Assembly: GCA_964421815.1 (NCBI GenBank)
Contig: CAYQYT010000002.1
Span: forward strand, 62,001 to 126,000
Length of the DNA stretch: 64,000 nt
Direction: 5' to 3'
Source: DTU089 sp964421815
Lineage (GTDB): Bacteria > Bacillota > Clostridia > Oscillospirales > Acutalibacteraceae
This document shows, piece after piece, positions 26,099 to 35,452 of the stretch (position 1 is the first letter of the stretch; the number at the start of each line of letters is the position of its first letter). The notes under the pieces are model-generated. The model did not search any database. It was not told the DNA's origin and saw nothing but the letters and a program-made list of their open reading frames with translations. The position numbers were made by a program, and so were the translations under genes.

Positions 26099-27460
26099 TT
26101 ACCTCAGTAATAAATTTTGCGCCGATTTTATATCTTTGAAAATACCGCTCGCTACGGATGCGAACACACAGGCACCCACCGCGGCTTCTTCCCTGTGCTT
26201 GGGGAGGGCGGCTTCCATTTTAAAATCCTCCGTGAATATCTTTCTCCAGATTTCACTTTTTCGCAGTCCGTTGCCGGAGCAAACAAGTTGTGTGGGAGAA
26301 AATGACAAAAGGGATTTTTCACTTTCGTACATATCAAGAAGTTCTGTACAAACCCCTTTAAGTGTGCCGTATATGAGGTTTTCGGGGGTGAAATTGAAAG
26401 TTCCCATATTTTCAATACTGCCCCTAAGTTTCGGGTTTTCACGCGTTCCGCAGAACTGACAGTTTACTGTCAGTAAATCATCGGTTTCAGAAATGTTTTC
26501 CGCCGCGGAATCCATAAGCGCATACAGATTTTCCGCAGTGCCACCGAAAATTTGGGAGCATTTCTCAAAAAAGTCCTTTAAAATTGCATAGGCTCTGCCC
26601 CCGCAAAGAGAGGAGCCCACAAAAATGTACTTGTCGTCGGTTAAGGGACGGATTTCTCCGCAAGAGGTGAGCATTACTTTGTCGGTTACAAAGGAAACCT
26701 GACTTCCCGTTCCCACATTAACAAGGAGGGAACTTTCCGAATCCGCCACGGAGCCGAGAAAACTGGCCTGATTATCCCCGATTGCCACAGCAACGGGAAT
26801 ACCTTGGGGCAGAAAATCGCAAGCGGTTTTTCCCGCCAAAGCCGTCGATTTAATAACTTGTGGAAGAAAACTTCCGTCAATTTCTACTTTTTCCAAAGCC
26901 TTTTCGTCGAATCGGTTTTCTTTTAAATTATATATTCCCAAACTTGCTCCGTCACTTGAATGGGTGACGGGCTTTTCCTTTGTGAGAACGGAAACAAGAT
27001 AGTCGTGAACGGTACAGAGCATTACCGCATTTTCGGGAACTTCATTGTTTACCGAATTGTAAAAATGAGTTGTAAGACCGAAGCCCGAGGCGGCTTTTAT
27101 GCCAGTTTTTTCTGTCAGAAATTCTGCATAGGTTAACCCGTCCTTGTAAATCTCGTTGCCACGTTCATCCTGCCAGATCATAAGAGGGGAGCAGGGGGCG
27201 AGATTTTTGTCAAGGTACAGAATTCCGTGCATCTGTCCCGTTACGCCCACGGCATCAATAGCCAAATCTTCCGTAACATCCTTTACTGCGGATTTTACGG
27301 TTTCAATTATTTTTTCGGGGTCCTGAAGTTTTTCAAAACTTCTGCCCTTGATAAACGAGTCGTTTTTTAAAGTACAACTTTTTAAAACACCGCTTTTTTC
27401 GGTGTTCAGCACAAGTGCCGTTACGGTTGTTGTGCCTATATCAATTCCCAATATATTCAT
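26099..27460 (-). CDS. FGGY-family carbohydrate kinase, sedoheptulokinase-like
   Basis: The 453-aa protein has the actin-like kinase fold. It begins with the phosphate-1 loop NILGIDIGTTTVTALVL, followed by VGVTGQMHGILYLD (a pattern I associate with sedoheptulokinase-like and xylulokinase-like members), MIWQDERG, the catalytic-region block GDNQASFLGS, then NVGTGSQVSF (phosphate-2) and VCSGNGLRKSE (adenosine site). It phosphorylates a sugar or polyol with ATP. Its start lies 4 bases after the glycyl radical enzyme stop, showing co-expression and probably translational coupling. The substrate cannot be read from sequence; context suggests it feeds the isomerase-like protein and the radical enzyme. 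Confidence 0.82.
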   Translation of the reverse strand: MNILGIDIGTTTVTALVLNTEKSGVLKSCTLKNDSFIKGRSFEKLQDPEKIIETVKSAVKDVTEDLAIDAVGVTGQMHGILYLDKNLAPCSPLMIWQDERGNEIYKDGLTYAEFLTEKTGIKAASGFGLTTHFYNSVNNEVPENAVMLCTVHDYLVSVLTKEKPVTHSSDGASLGIYNLKENRFDEKALEKVEIDGSFLPQVIKSTALAGKTACDFLPQGIPVAVAIGDNQASFLGSVADSESSLLVNVGTGSQVSFVTDKVMLTSCGEIRPLTDDKYIFVGSSLCGGRAYAILKDFFEKCSQIFGGTAENLYALMDSAAENISETDDLLTVNCQFCGTRENPKLRGSIENMGTFNFTPENLIYGTLKGVCTELLDMYESEKSLLSFSPTQLVCSGNGLRKSEIWRKIFTEDFKMEAALPKHREEAAVGACVFASVASGIFKDIKSAQNLLLR

Positions 27461-27464
27461 AGTT

Positions 27465-29831
27465 TTAGCACATAACTGCAGTTGATGCAGGGTCGAGTCG
27501 GCGGATTATATCTTGCTGAATTGCGGGGGAAAGGTCAAGGAAGTTTACAAATGTACCGTGAATTCGCATAATATAAACTCCGCTTGGGGCGTATTTTTTC
27601 GGCTCCGCAAGTACCTTTTTGAGAATCTCCGCAGTTGTTACGTTAACATAGAGATAGAAAGGTGCCACATTACTGTTCAATTCGTTGAAGAACAGGGGCT
27701 TCATAACTTTGTCGCGGAATTCAATTCCCTTGCCCTCGTAATCCTTGCTTGTAAAATATTTCGGGTCGATTCCAAAGTGTGAAGCATAGCCGCCGCACAT
27801 TTTTTCAAAGGGCAATTTCATAAGTGAAAGGGTACGGAAGCCAAGTCCGTTCTGTGCCTCGCCGTAAAGGGGGTCAACACCGTAGTTGAGCATATCCCGC
27901 GCCTTTCTTCCGCAGGGGAGTGCGCCCACCCAGTAGCCGTATAAAAGGTGGGTTGAGGGGGTTGAAAAGTCGGGACGGAAATTGTTGCCCAGATAGTTTT
28001 TCTGTGCCCGTACCATATCGGCAATTTTTGACGCGATTTCCGCGGTTTCCCTGTCAACATTTTCAATATTGTTACCGAATTTTTCGGCGCCGAGGAGGTA
28101 TTCGTGCAATTCCTCGTAGCCCTCAAAATTGCATTTTAATGCATCGAGCAGTTTCGAGGCATCCTCGGGACGTTCGTTAATAAGTTTGTCAATGGCAACA
28201 AAGGAATCCGCAACAACGCTTGTTCCGTGAATAAGGCAACCGCTTCCGTTGTACTTTGTGCCTTGGTGAGTGATGTCACGGGTGTCGTAGCCGGATTCAA
28301 TTCCGCCCATAACCGTGCTTAAAAAGGGTACGGGTAAGTGGGATATTGCCCTTGAACAGCCGTTGGCGGCTTTGACCATTTCGTCACAGTAATACTGTGC
28401 GTTCTTGTAAAAACGTTCTCTGACATTTTTAAGTGCCGTAAGAGCATCCGTCTTTTCACAAACCGTGCCTATATAGTCACCCGTTATTGTTGAGTAACCG
28501 TCATTCAAAGTCAGTTCAAGAACTTTGCCTAAATTGAACCAACTGTTTGTTGTGTTGCCGTTGTCCTTGCCCATAATCAGCGGTTCCTGACAGCCGGCAA
28601 TGGAGGTGTCCTCAATATCATCAATATCAATTCCCGCTTTTTCAAGAACTGTGTAGAGGGAATCGTCATTGAAAAATGAGGGGGTAAGGCAACCGGGAGT
28701 GAAAAGGAATCTGCCCAATTCTTCGTAAAGTTTTTGGGGAGTGTTTTTATGTAACTTTACGGAGAGAATGGGTTGGGGGAGATTCATATCGTAATACGCG
28801 TCAAGAAGTGCGTATGTGGAGTCGTTTGTAAGGTCGTTTCCATGTTTGTCCCGACCGCTGACAATAAGGTTCTGGGAGATTGCCCAACTTCTGTCCGCAA
28901 CATTGAAAAATACAAGGAAATGCTTGAAAAGTGCGGCGGTTTCAGCCCTTGAAAGACCGTCTTTTGCACGGTAGGGCTCGAAAATTCTGTCCGCATTGCC
29001 CACGGAGAATGCAAAGGGGTTTGGTGCCTGTTCAAGACACATTGTTTCCCAAAGGATTATAAAACTCTGGAGGGCTTCATAGAGGGTGTCCGCTCCGTTT
29101 TCGGGAACTTTTGCGAGAGTATCAACAAGAAGTTGGAGTTCTTCCTTTCTTTCGCCCTCGGCAACGGATAATTTTTCCTCTGCAATTTCTTTGTATCTCT
29201 TTGCAAGAATGAGGGCACATTCCAAAGCAATTTTCATTGCATCGTAATTGTCCTTTTGCTCGTGGTCGGCACTTTTCTGCTTCTCCTCAATGTCCGAAAG
29301 CATCCTTTTAATGCCGTGTTTTAATGCATAACGCATACCGGGAATAAGGTGTCCCGTAACCTGTTCAACAAAAAACGCAACCTCGCCCGTAAGATTTTCA
29401 CACTCTTTATAAACTGCGGAGAGCGTTTTAACATAATCGGTTTCTTTGTCAAGTTCACGGAGGGCTTCTATCCGCTCTTTGGGGAATTCCTCCGTCGGGT
29501 CAATATCGTCATAAACTGCGGTGGGGTCGCAGTAGCCCGCAAAGGTTTCAACTCTGAAAGAGGGGTTTATGAGAGCGTAACTCCTTGCAAAAGCGTCCCT
29601 TTGAGTGCCTGCAAAAATACCGTGGTCGCTAATGGAAAGAGGTAGAATTTTTACCGCCTCTCTGAATTTTTCCGCGGCTCTTTTCATTGGGGGGAGGGAG
29701 CGGTATTTTTCATCCGCTTTCTGCTCCGCTTCCTTAATGATAAACCAGCCTTCAAGATGGTCGATTGCTCTTTCTTCCTTGAAAAGAAGTTTTGCCTTTT
29801 CCGTTGTTTTAATGGGGTCAAAATTATACAT
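27465..29831 (-). CDS. Glycyl radical enzyme (PFL/dehydratase superfamily), unknown substrate
   Basis: The ATG follows GAGGTG. The 788-aa protein has the glycyl radical enzyme fold and length. The active-site cysteine is in IAGCQEP (Cys414, Glu416): the Cys-x-Glu pattern of eliminase-type members (glycerol or propanediol dehydratase, choline lyase), unlike the Cys-Cys pair of pyruvate formate-lyase. The glycyl radical loop near the C-terminus reads MRIHGTFVNF with Gly759, where most family members have RVxGY/F; the Thr after Gly is unusual. The activase gene is 9 bases upstream in the same operon, and a sugar kinase follows. The reaction is predicted to be a radical elimination or C-C/C-O cleavage on a sugar or its phosphate. 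Function otherwise unknown. Confidence 0.88.
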   Translation of the reverse strand: MYNFDPIKTTEKAKLLFKEERAIDHLEGWFIIKEAEQKADEKYRSLPPMKRAAEKFREAVKILPLSISDHGIFAGTQRDAFARSYALINPSFRVETFAGYCDPTAVYDDIDPTEEFPKERIEALRELDKETDYVKTLSAVYKECENLTGEVAFFVEQVTGHLIPGMRYALKHGIKRMLSDIEEKQKSADHEQKDNYDAMKIALECALILAKRYKEIAEEKLSVAEGERKEELQLLVDTLAKVPENGADTLYEALQSFIILWETMCLEQAPNPFAFSVGNADRIFEPYRAKDGLSRAETAALFKHFLVFFNVADRSWAISQNLIVSGRDKHGNDLTNDSTYALLDAYYDMNLPQPILSVKLHKNTPQKLYEELGRFLFTPGCLTPSFFNDDSLYTVLEKAGIDIDDIEDTSIAGCQEPLIMGKDNGNTTNSWFNLGKVLELTLNDGYSTITGDYIGTVCEKTDALTALKNVRERFYKNAQYYCDEMVKAANGCSRAISHLPVPFLSTVMGGIESGYDTRDITHQGTKYNGSGCLIHGTSVVADSFVAIDKLINERPEDASKLLDALKCNFEGYEELHEYLLGAEKFGNNIENVDRETAEIASKIADMVRAQKNYLGNNFRPDFSTPSTHLLYGYWVGALPCGRKARDMLNYGVDPLYGEAQNGLGFRTLSLMKLPFEKMCGGYASHFGIDPKYFTSKDYEGKGIEFRDKVMKPLFFNELNSNVAPFYLYVNVTTAEILKKVLAEPKKYAPSGVYIMRIHGTFVNFLDLSPAIQQDIIRRLDPASTAVMC

Positions 29832-29840
29832 AAAAACACC

Positions 29841-30590
29841 TCAAGTGTGAATTAAATTCAAATTTCTTTTTTTTATTTCAGTTGCCAACAGTGTAACATC
29901 TTCCTGTGTTACAAAGCCGTTTCGGAAATTATAGACTTTACCCGCCTTTTCGTACTTTTCCATCCCGTATTCGTGGTAGGTGAGTATTTCAAAATATAGG
30001 TTTTGATTACCGCTTTTCTCCCTTAATTCTTCAAAAAATTTCCCAAAAGAAACGGCGTCCTCTTTTTTGTTGTTAAATCCGTTTATAAGGGGGATTCTTA
30101 TAAGCAGGGGCTTGCCGGTTTTTGCCCGAAAAAGCAGATTGCTTTTTATGACTTCTATGTCTGCACCGGTGATACTTTTGAGGAGTTCACCGTCAGGGGA
30201 TTTAAAATCCGCTATCATGTAATCTACGTTTAAAAATATTTCCTCGCAATTTTTCAGGGATGCGTTTGTTTCAATGCAGGTGTGAATATTGTTCTCTTTA
30301 AGTTTTTGCAAAAGCAATAAAACCGATTCTTTTTGACAGGTGACTTCGCCACCCGTAAGGGTTACACCGCCCCCGTCAATAAACATCATTTTGCATGAAA
30401 GGACTTCTTTGAGTATCTCTTCAACATTCAAAGCCGCAGCTTTGTCCGACAGTTCCATTCCCTCGGGATTTGAACACCAGGGGCATTTTAAATTGCAACC
30501 GCAAAGGTGATAAACAAGGCGGTTTCCCGGTCCGTCCTGGGAGTAGTTAAACCCCTTTTGAAATATGTAAACAGTGTTCCGGTTTTGCAA
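29841..30590 (-). CDS. Glycyl radical enzyme activating protein (radical SAM)
   Basis: It begins at a TTG preceded by GGGGGTGG. The 249-aa product carries the radical SAM cluster motif CNLKCPWC (Cys32, Cys36, Cys39), the activase signature DGPGNRLVYHLCGC, and a glycine-rich SAM-binding block LTGGEVTC. It cleaves S-adenosylmethionine to install the glycyl radical on the enzyme encoded next to it. At this length it lacks the additional ferredoxin-like 4Fe-4S domain found in many dehydratase activases and resembles the short PflA type. It is the first gene of the five-gene minus-strand operon. Confidence 0.88.
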   Translation of the reverse strand: MQNRNTVYIFQKGFNYSQDGPGNRLVYHLCGCNLKCPWCSNPEGMELSDKAAALNVEEILKEVLSCKMMFIDGGGVTLTGGEVTCQKESVLLLLQKLKENNIHTCIETNASLKNCEEIFLNVDYMIADFKSPDGELLKSITGADIEVIKSNLLFRAKTGKPLLIRIPLINGFNNKKEDAVSFGKFFEELREKSGNQNLYFEILTYHEYGMEKYEKAGKVYNFRNGFVTQEDVTLLATEIKKRNLNLIHT

Positions 30591-30620
30591 AGTGCCACCC
30601 CCAAGTTGCTATATTGTATT

Positions 30621-30649
30621 ATTTTACACTATATATGTTTGATATTCAA
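30621..30649 (-). promoter_or_regulatory. Promoter of the glycyl radical operon
   Basis: On the minus strand: TTGAAT, 17-base spacer, TAAAAT, about 30 bases before the activase start. No hairpin leader or clear operator is visible between promoter and gene. Confidence 0.6.
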
Positions 30650-30817
30650 TAAATTGTTAGTTTTAACATTGCCAAAGTTAACTTTTTTTATTTGTTTAAT
30701 TTGACATACAATATTTAAAAATACGGGCGAATTCAAAGGAAAAATCTTTTAGTGAAACTCACCAAAAACATTATCATTTATATTCTAAAAAATGGCGGTG
30801 CAAAAACAGAGTTCCTA

Positions 30818-30846
30818 TTGACAAATCCCGCGGGTTTTGGTATCAT
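30818..30846 (+). promoter_or_regulatory. Sigma-A promoter of the pyrimidine operon
   Basis: TTGACA, 17-base spacer, TATCAT: near consensus. Transcription would start near 30853, just before the PyrR-binding loop of the leader. Confidence 0.85.
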
Positions 30847-30860
30847 TATTAAGGTCTTTA

Positions 30861-30969
30861 AGTCGATACAGAGAGATCGGCAAGATTGAATTATGAATAT
30901 GTGGGTACAGTGCAGCTGTATCAATGTCTTTGTGTGTTCAGCCTTGCCGATGTGCAAGGCTTTTTGTTT
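30861..30969 (+). promoter_or_regulatory. PyrR-type transcription attenuator of the pyr operon
   Basis: Three exclusive structures can be drawn. The anti-antiterminator is CGAT-ACAGAGAG-ATCG (30864-30879), whose loop carries the CAGAGAG core of PyrR sites. For the antiterminator, ATCGGCAAG (30876-30884) is the exact complement of CTTGCCGAT (30943-30951). The terminator is GCCTTGC-cgatgt-GCAAGGC (30941-30960) followed by TTTTTGTTT. PyrR bound with UMP would hold the first hairpin and free the terminator; without it the antiterminator forms. The flanking bases of the loop deviate from the usual UCC...GGY consensus. pyrR itself is not in the window. Confidence 0.85.
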
Positions 30970-30994
30970 AGAAATGTTATTGAAAGGGATTTTT

Positions 30995-32227
30995 ATGTCA
31001 CAGCAATTAAAGGCAAAAACAATAAATAACGCTGCAACTAAAAAGGTCGGTTCTCCTTCCTTCTTTTCGGATGTTGCGGCTCAGTTGTCTTCTTTTCCCG
31101 CTATTTCTATTTTTAATTGTGATAAATATTTTATTTTCCCCGGCTTTTGCGATGTGCATGTGCATTTTCGTGAGCCGGGTTTTTCTTATAAAGAAACCAT
31201 TGAAACAGGTTGCAAGGCGTCTGCTCACGGAGGTTATACCGCGGTTCTGACAATGCCCAACCTGAATCCCGTTCCCGACAGCGTGGCGCATCTTAAAGAA
31301 CAGACGGACATAATAGAAAAGAGCGCAACAATAAATGTTTACCCCTATGCCGCAATTACCGTTGGGCAAAGGGGCGAGGAACTTACCCCAATGAGTGATT
31401 TGGCGGAAAATGCAATAGCCTTTTCCGATGACGGCAGGGGAGTTCAAAGCGAGGAACTTATGCGACAGGCGATGCTTAAAGCAAAGTCCTTGGGTAAAAT
31501 AATCGTTGCCCATTGTGAAGATAATTCCCTGCTCCGCGGCGGCTATATTCACGACGGTGTATATGCCAAGACCCATAACCACAAAGGTATATGCAGTGAA
31601 AGTGAATGGAAACCCATTGAACGCGATTTGAAACTCGTGAAAGAAACGGGTTGTAAATACCATGTGTGCCACATTTCCACAAAGGAGAGCGTGGAACTTA
31701 TAAGAAAGGCAAAGGCGGAGGGTTTGGATGTAACCTGTGAAACGGGGCCCCACTACCTTGTTCTTGACGAAAATGATTTGCAGGAAAACGGAAGATTTAA
31801 AATGAACCCGCCCCTGCGTTCAAAAGAGGACAGAATGGCTCTTATAGAGGGCATCAAGGACGGCACAATAGACATGATTGCCACCGACCACGCGCCCCAT
31901 TCCGCAGAGGAAAAAAGCAAGGGCCTTTCGGGAAGTGCTTTCGGAGTTGTGGGAATTGAAACCGCTTTTCAGATAATGTTTACAAACTTCGTTGAAACCG
32001 GCGAAATTACCTTGGAAAAACTCATTGATCTTTTGGCAATAAATCCGAGAGTTCGTTTCGGTATTCCGCTGAATTCGGATTTCACGGTCTGGGATTTGGA
32101 AAAAGAAAGTTTTATAAATCCCGAAGATTTCCTTTCAAAAGGAAAAGCGACTCCTTTTGAAAATATGAAAGTCAAGGGCGAATGTGTCCTTACGGTATGC
32201 AACGGAAAAGTTGCTTATATAAAATAA
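30995..32227 (+). CDS. pyrC: Dihydroorotase
   Basis: The start is set at the ATG after AAAGGGA downstream of the attenuator; the longer frame runs through the terminator hairpin. The 410-aa protein is a class I dihydroorotase: DVHVHFREPG (zinc ligands), a Lys/His region AHCEDNS, HISTKESVELI, and the catalytic Asp in ATDHAPHSAEEK. It cyclises carbamoyl aspartate to dihydroorotate. Residues 1-45 are shorter and less regular than the usual N-terminal beta-sandwich. It leads the operon and is the first gene under PyrR control. Confidence 0.93.
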   Translation: MSQQLKAKTINNAATKKVGSPSFFSDVAAQLSSFPAISIFNCDKYFIFPGFCDVHVHFREPGFSYKETIETGCKASAHGGYTAVLTMPNLNPVPDSVAHLKEQTDIIEKSATINVYPYAAITVGQRGEELTPMSDLAENAIAFSDDGRGVQSEELMRQAMLKAKSLGKIIVAHCEDNSLLRGGYIHDGVYAKTHNHKGICSESEWKPIERDLKLVKETGCKYHVCHISTKESVELIRKAKAEGLDVTCETGPHYLVLDENDLQENGRFKMNPPLRSKEDRMALIEGIKDGTIDMIATDHAPHSAEEKSKGLSGSAFGVVGIETAFQIMFTNFVETGEITLEKLIDLLAINPRVRFGIPLNSDFTVWDLEKESFINPEDFLSKGKATPFENMKVKGECVLTVCNGKVAYIK

Positions 32228-32266
32228 GTTAATAAATATGATGATATAGATTTGGAGGATTTTTTA

Positions 32267-35200
32267 ATGGCAAAGAGAACGGACATCAAGAAAGTTTTAA
32301 TTATCGGTTCAGGCCCCATTGTTATCGGTCAGGCGGCAGAGTTTGACTACGCAGGTACCCAGGCTTGTCTGGCACTTAAAGAGGAGGGTTACGAGGTTGT
32401 TCTTGTTAACTCCAACCCCGCAACAATTATGACGGATACCACAATCGCCGACAAGGTTTATATGGAGCCTCTCACACTTGAATACGTTGCAAAGATTTTG
32501 AGATATGAACGTCCCGATGCGATTATTCCCGGTATCGGTGGTCAGACAGGTCTTAACCTTGCAATGCAGCTTGAAAAGAAAGGTGTTCTCAAAGAGTGCG
32601 GAGTTGAACTTCTCGGCACAAGCAGCGAGAGTATTGAAAGAGCGGAGGACCGCGAACTTTTCAAGGAACTCTGCCAGTCAATCGGTGAACCCATAATTCC
32701 CTCGGAAATCACTTACAGCCTTGAGGAAGCACTTGCCGCGGCAAAGAGGATCGGCTATCCCGTTGTTGTGCGTCCCGCATTCACTCTCGGCGGTACAGGC
32801 GGCGGATTTGCTTCCAATGAAGAAGAACTTATAGATATCGGCACCAACGCATTCAAAATGTCCCCCGTACACCAGGCACTTATCGAAAAGAGCGTTAAGG
32901 GTTACAAGGAAATTGAGTTTGAGGTTATGCGCGACTCCAATGACCACGCAATTACAATCTGCGGTATGGAAAACATTGACCCCGTGGGTGTTCACACAGG
33001 TGACTCCCTTGTTGTTGCGCCCATTCTCACTCTTAATGACCACGATTTGAAAATGCTCAATGACAGCGCTCTTAAAATTATTCGTGAACTTAAAATTGAG
33101 GGCGGATGCAATGTTCAGTTTGCTCTCAATCCCCATTCAAGTGAATATTTCCTTATTGAAGTTAACCCCCGTGTTTCCCGTTCTTCCGCCCTTGCCTCAA
33201 AGGCAAGCGGCTACCCCATTGCAAGAGTTACCGCAAAAATTGCCATGGGTATGGCTCTTGAAGATATTAAGATTGCAAACACAACGGCGGCTTTTGAACC
33301 CTCTCTTGACTATATCGTTGCAAAACTTCCCCGTTTCCCCTTTGATAAATTTACAACTGCCGTAAACATCCTGGGTACGCAGATGAAAGCCACCGGCGAG
33401 GTTATGGGTATCGGTTCAAATCTCGAGGAGTGTCTTCTCAAATCCGTTCGTTCCCTTGAAGTCGGTACTTGCCATTTCTACGCGGCAAAATTCAACGATA
33501 TGACGGTTGACGAACTTCTTGAATATATTTCTGAATTCAGAGCGGACGGCATTTTTGCTGTTACCGAAGCCATTGCCCGCGGTGTTACTATCGAAAAACT
33601 CCACGAGATTACAATGATTACACCATTTTTCCTTGAATCCTTCAAGAAAATCATTGATATGGAGAATAAACTCAAGGAAAACAAGGGTAACCCCGCAGTT
33701 CTTACGGAAGCAAAGAAAATGGGCTTCTGTGACGAATTTGTTGCACATCTTTGGGGTGTTGACGAACTTGATGTATATAAAGTTCGTAAAGAGAATAATA
33801 TATTCCCCGTTTACAGAATGGTTGATACCTGCCACACAAATGCGTATATTCCTTATTTCTACTCATCATATTCCGAAAAGAATGACTCAATTATCACCGA
33901 TAAGGAAAAAATCATTGTTCTCGGTGCGGGTCCCATCCGTATCGGTCAGGGTGTTGAGTTCGACTATTCAACGGTTCATGCCGTAACCACAATTAAAAAA
34001 TCCGGTTACGAAGCAATTATAATCAACAACAATCCCGAAACAGTTTCCACGGACTACACAACTGCGGACAAACTCTATTTTGAACCCCTCACTCCCGAGG
34101 ATGTAATGAATATTATTGAGTTTGAAAAGCCCATCGGTGTAATTACTTCCTTGGGCGGACAAACCGCAATCAACCTTGCGGAGCCCCTTATGAAAAGGGG
34201 AGTTAAACTCATCGGTACGGACTGTGAAGCCATCGAAAGAGCGGAAAACAGAGACAGTTTTGAAAAAATTCTTAAAAGCTTAAACATTCCTCAACCCAAG
34301 GGCAAGGCGGTTACAAATATTGAAGACGGTGTAAATGCCGCCGCGGAAATCGGCTACCCCGTTCTTGTTCGCCCCAGTTTCGTTCTCGGCGGACGTGCAA
34401 TGCAGATTGTTGCCAATGAGGAACAACTCCGTCACTACCTTAAAACCGCTGTTGAAATCGACGAGGACAAGCCCGTTCTTGTTGACAAATACATTCAGGG
34501 TAAAGAGGTTGAGGTTGACGCAATTTGCGACGGCAGGGATGTTTTTGTTCCCGGTATTATGGAACTTGTTGAAAAAACGGGTATTCACTCCGGTGACTCC
34601 ATTAGCGTTTACCCCTCATTCAGTATTTCTGACAAGGTTAAAGGCATAATTCTTCAGTATGCGAAGAAATTGGGACTTGGCATTGGCATTGTGGGACTTT
34701 ATAACATTCAGTTCATTGTTGACGAAAATGACGATGTTTATATAATCGAGGTTAACCCCCGTTCATCAAGAACAGTGCCCTTCCTTTCAAAAGCCACGGG
34801 CTACTCCCTTGCAGATATTGCAACAGAGGTTATTATGGGCAAGAGTCTTAAAGAGCAGGGTATATTTGATATTTACCCCACGGAGAAAAACCGTTGGTAT
34901 GTAAAAGTTCCCGTTTTCTCATTTAACAAAATCCGTGGTCTTGATGCCTACCTTTCACCCGAAATGAAATCAACGGGTGAAGCAATCGGCTATGACGATA
35001 AACTCAACCGTGCTCTTTATAAAGCACTTCAGGCTTCGGGTATGCATCTTCAAAACTACGGTACTGTTTTTGCAACACTTGCAGACAACGACAAGGAGGA
35101 GGCACTTCCCCTTATTCGCCGTTTCTACAAGTTGGGCTTCAACATTCAGGCAACCCAGGGTACTGCAAACTTCCTTAAAGAAAACGGCATAAGAACCCAC

Positions 35201-35452
35201 GTTCTCAAGAAAATCAGCGAGGGCAGCACGGAGATTCCCGATGCACTCCGCCAGGGTCACATTGCTTATGTTATCAACACAAAGGACATAAGTTCAACAG
35301 GTGAAGAAAACGACGGTTATCAAATCCGCCGTTATGCAATAGAGAACAACGCAACAATATTTACAGCCCTCGATACCGTAAGAGTTCTTCTTGACGTTCT
35401 TGAAGATATCACCCTTACAATTTCAACTATCGACGCAAAAGGAAATTTATGA
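32267..35452 (+). CDS. carB: Carbamoyl-phosphate synthase large subunit
   Basis: The start is set at MAKRTDIKKV after TTGGAGG. The 1061-aa protein has both ATP-grasp halves: VLIIGSGPIVIGQAAEFDYAG at the N-terminus and IIVLGAGPIRIGQGVEFDYS near residue 550. An MGS-like allosteric domain lies at the end (about 935-1061), where UMP normally inhibits. It makes carbamoyl phosphate from bicarbonate, ATP and ammonia delivered by the small subunit. The carA gene for the glutaminase subunit is not adjacent and must be elsewhere, if present. It overlaps pyrK by four bases (ATGA). Confidence 0.95.
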   Translation: MAKRTDIKKVLIIGSGPIVIGQAAEFDYAGTQACLALKEEGYEVVLVNSNPATIMTDTTIADKVYMEPLTLEYVAKILRYERPDAIIPGIGGQTGLNLAMQLEKKGVLKECGVELLGTSSESIERAEDRELFKELCQSIGEPIIPSEITYSLEEALAAAKRIGYPVVVRPAFTLGGTGGGFASNEEELIDIGTNAFKMSPVHQALIEKSVKGYKEIEFEVMRDSNDHAITICGMENIDPVGVHTGDSLVVAPILTLNDHDLKMLNDSALKIIRELKIEGGCNVQFALNPHSSEYFLIEVNPRVSRSSALASKASGYPIARVTAKIAMGMALEDIKIANTTAAFEPSLDYIVAKLPRFPFDKFTTAVNILGTQMKATGEVMGIGSNLEECLLKSVRSLEVGTCHFYAAKFNDMTVDELLEYISEFRADGIFAVTEAIARGVTIEKLHEITMITPFFLESFKKIIDMENKLKENKGNPAVLTEAKKMGFCDEFVAHLWGVDELDVYKVRKENNIFPVYRMVDTCHTNAYIPYFYSSYSEKNDSIITDKEKIIVLGAGPIRIGQGVEFDYSTVHAVTTIKKSGYEAIIINNNPETVSTDYTTADKLYFEPLTPEDVMNIIEFEKPIGVITSLGGQTAINLAEPLMKRGVKLIGTDCEAIERAENRDSFEKILKSLNIPQPKGKAVTNIEDGVNAAAEIGYPVLVRPSFVLGGRAMQIVANEEQLRHYLKTAVEIDEDKPVLVDKYIQGKEVEVDAICDGRDVFVPGIMELVEKTGIHSGDSISVYPSFSISDKVKGIILQYAKKLGLGIGIVGLYNIQFIVDENDDVYIIEVNPRSSRTVPFLSKATGYSLADIATEVIMGKSLKEQGIFDIYPTEKNRWYVKVPVFSFNKIRGLDAYLSPEMKSTGEAIGYDDKLNRALYKALQASGMHLQNYGTVFATLADNDKEEALPLIRRFYKLGFNIQATQGTANFLKENGIRTHVLKKISEGSTEIPDALRQGHIAYVINTKDISSTGEENDGYQIRRYAIENNATIFTALDTVRVLLDVLEDITLTISTIDAKGNL

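Noticed and set aside
25036..30590. Assignment of the glycyl radical enzyme as pyruvate formate-lyase
   Set aside because: The active site has Cys-Gln-Glu and not the Cys-Cys pair, and the neighbours are sugar enzymes.
30893..30994. Upstream extension of pyrC or a leader peptide
   Set aside because: The frame runs through the attenuator terminator and has no ribosome site; the pairing of the leader fully explains the sequence.
31007..31753. 248-aa minus-strand frame inside pyrC
   Set aside because: Antisense shadow of a certain gene; no ribosome site or family motif.
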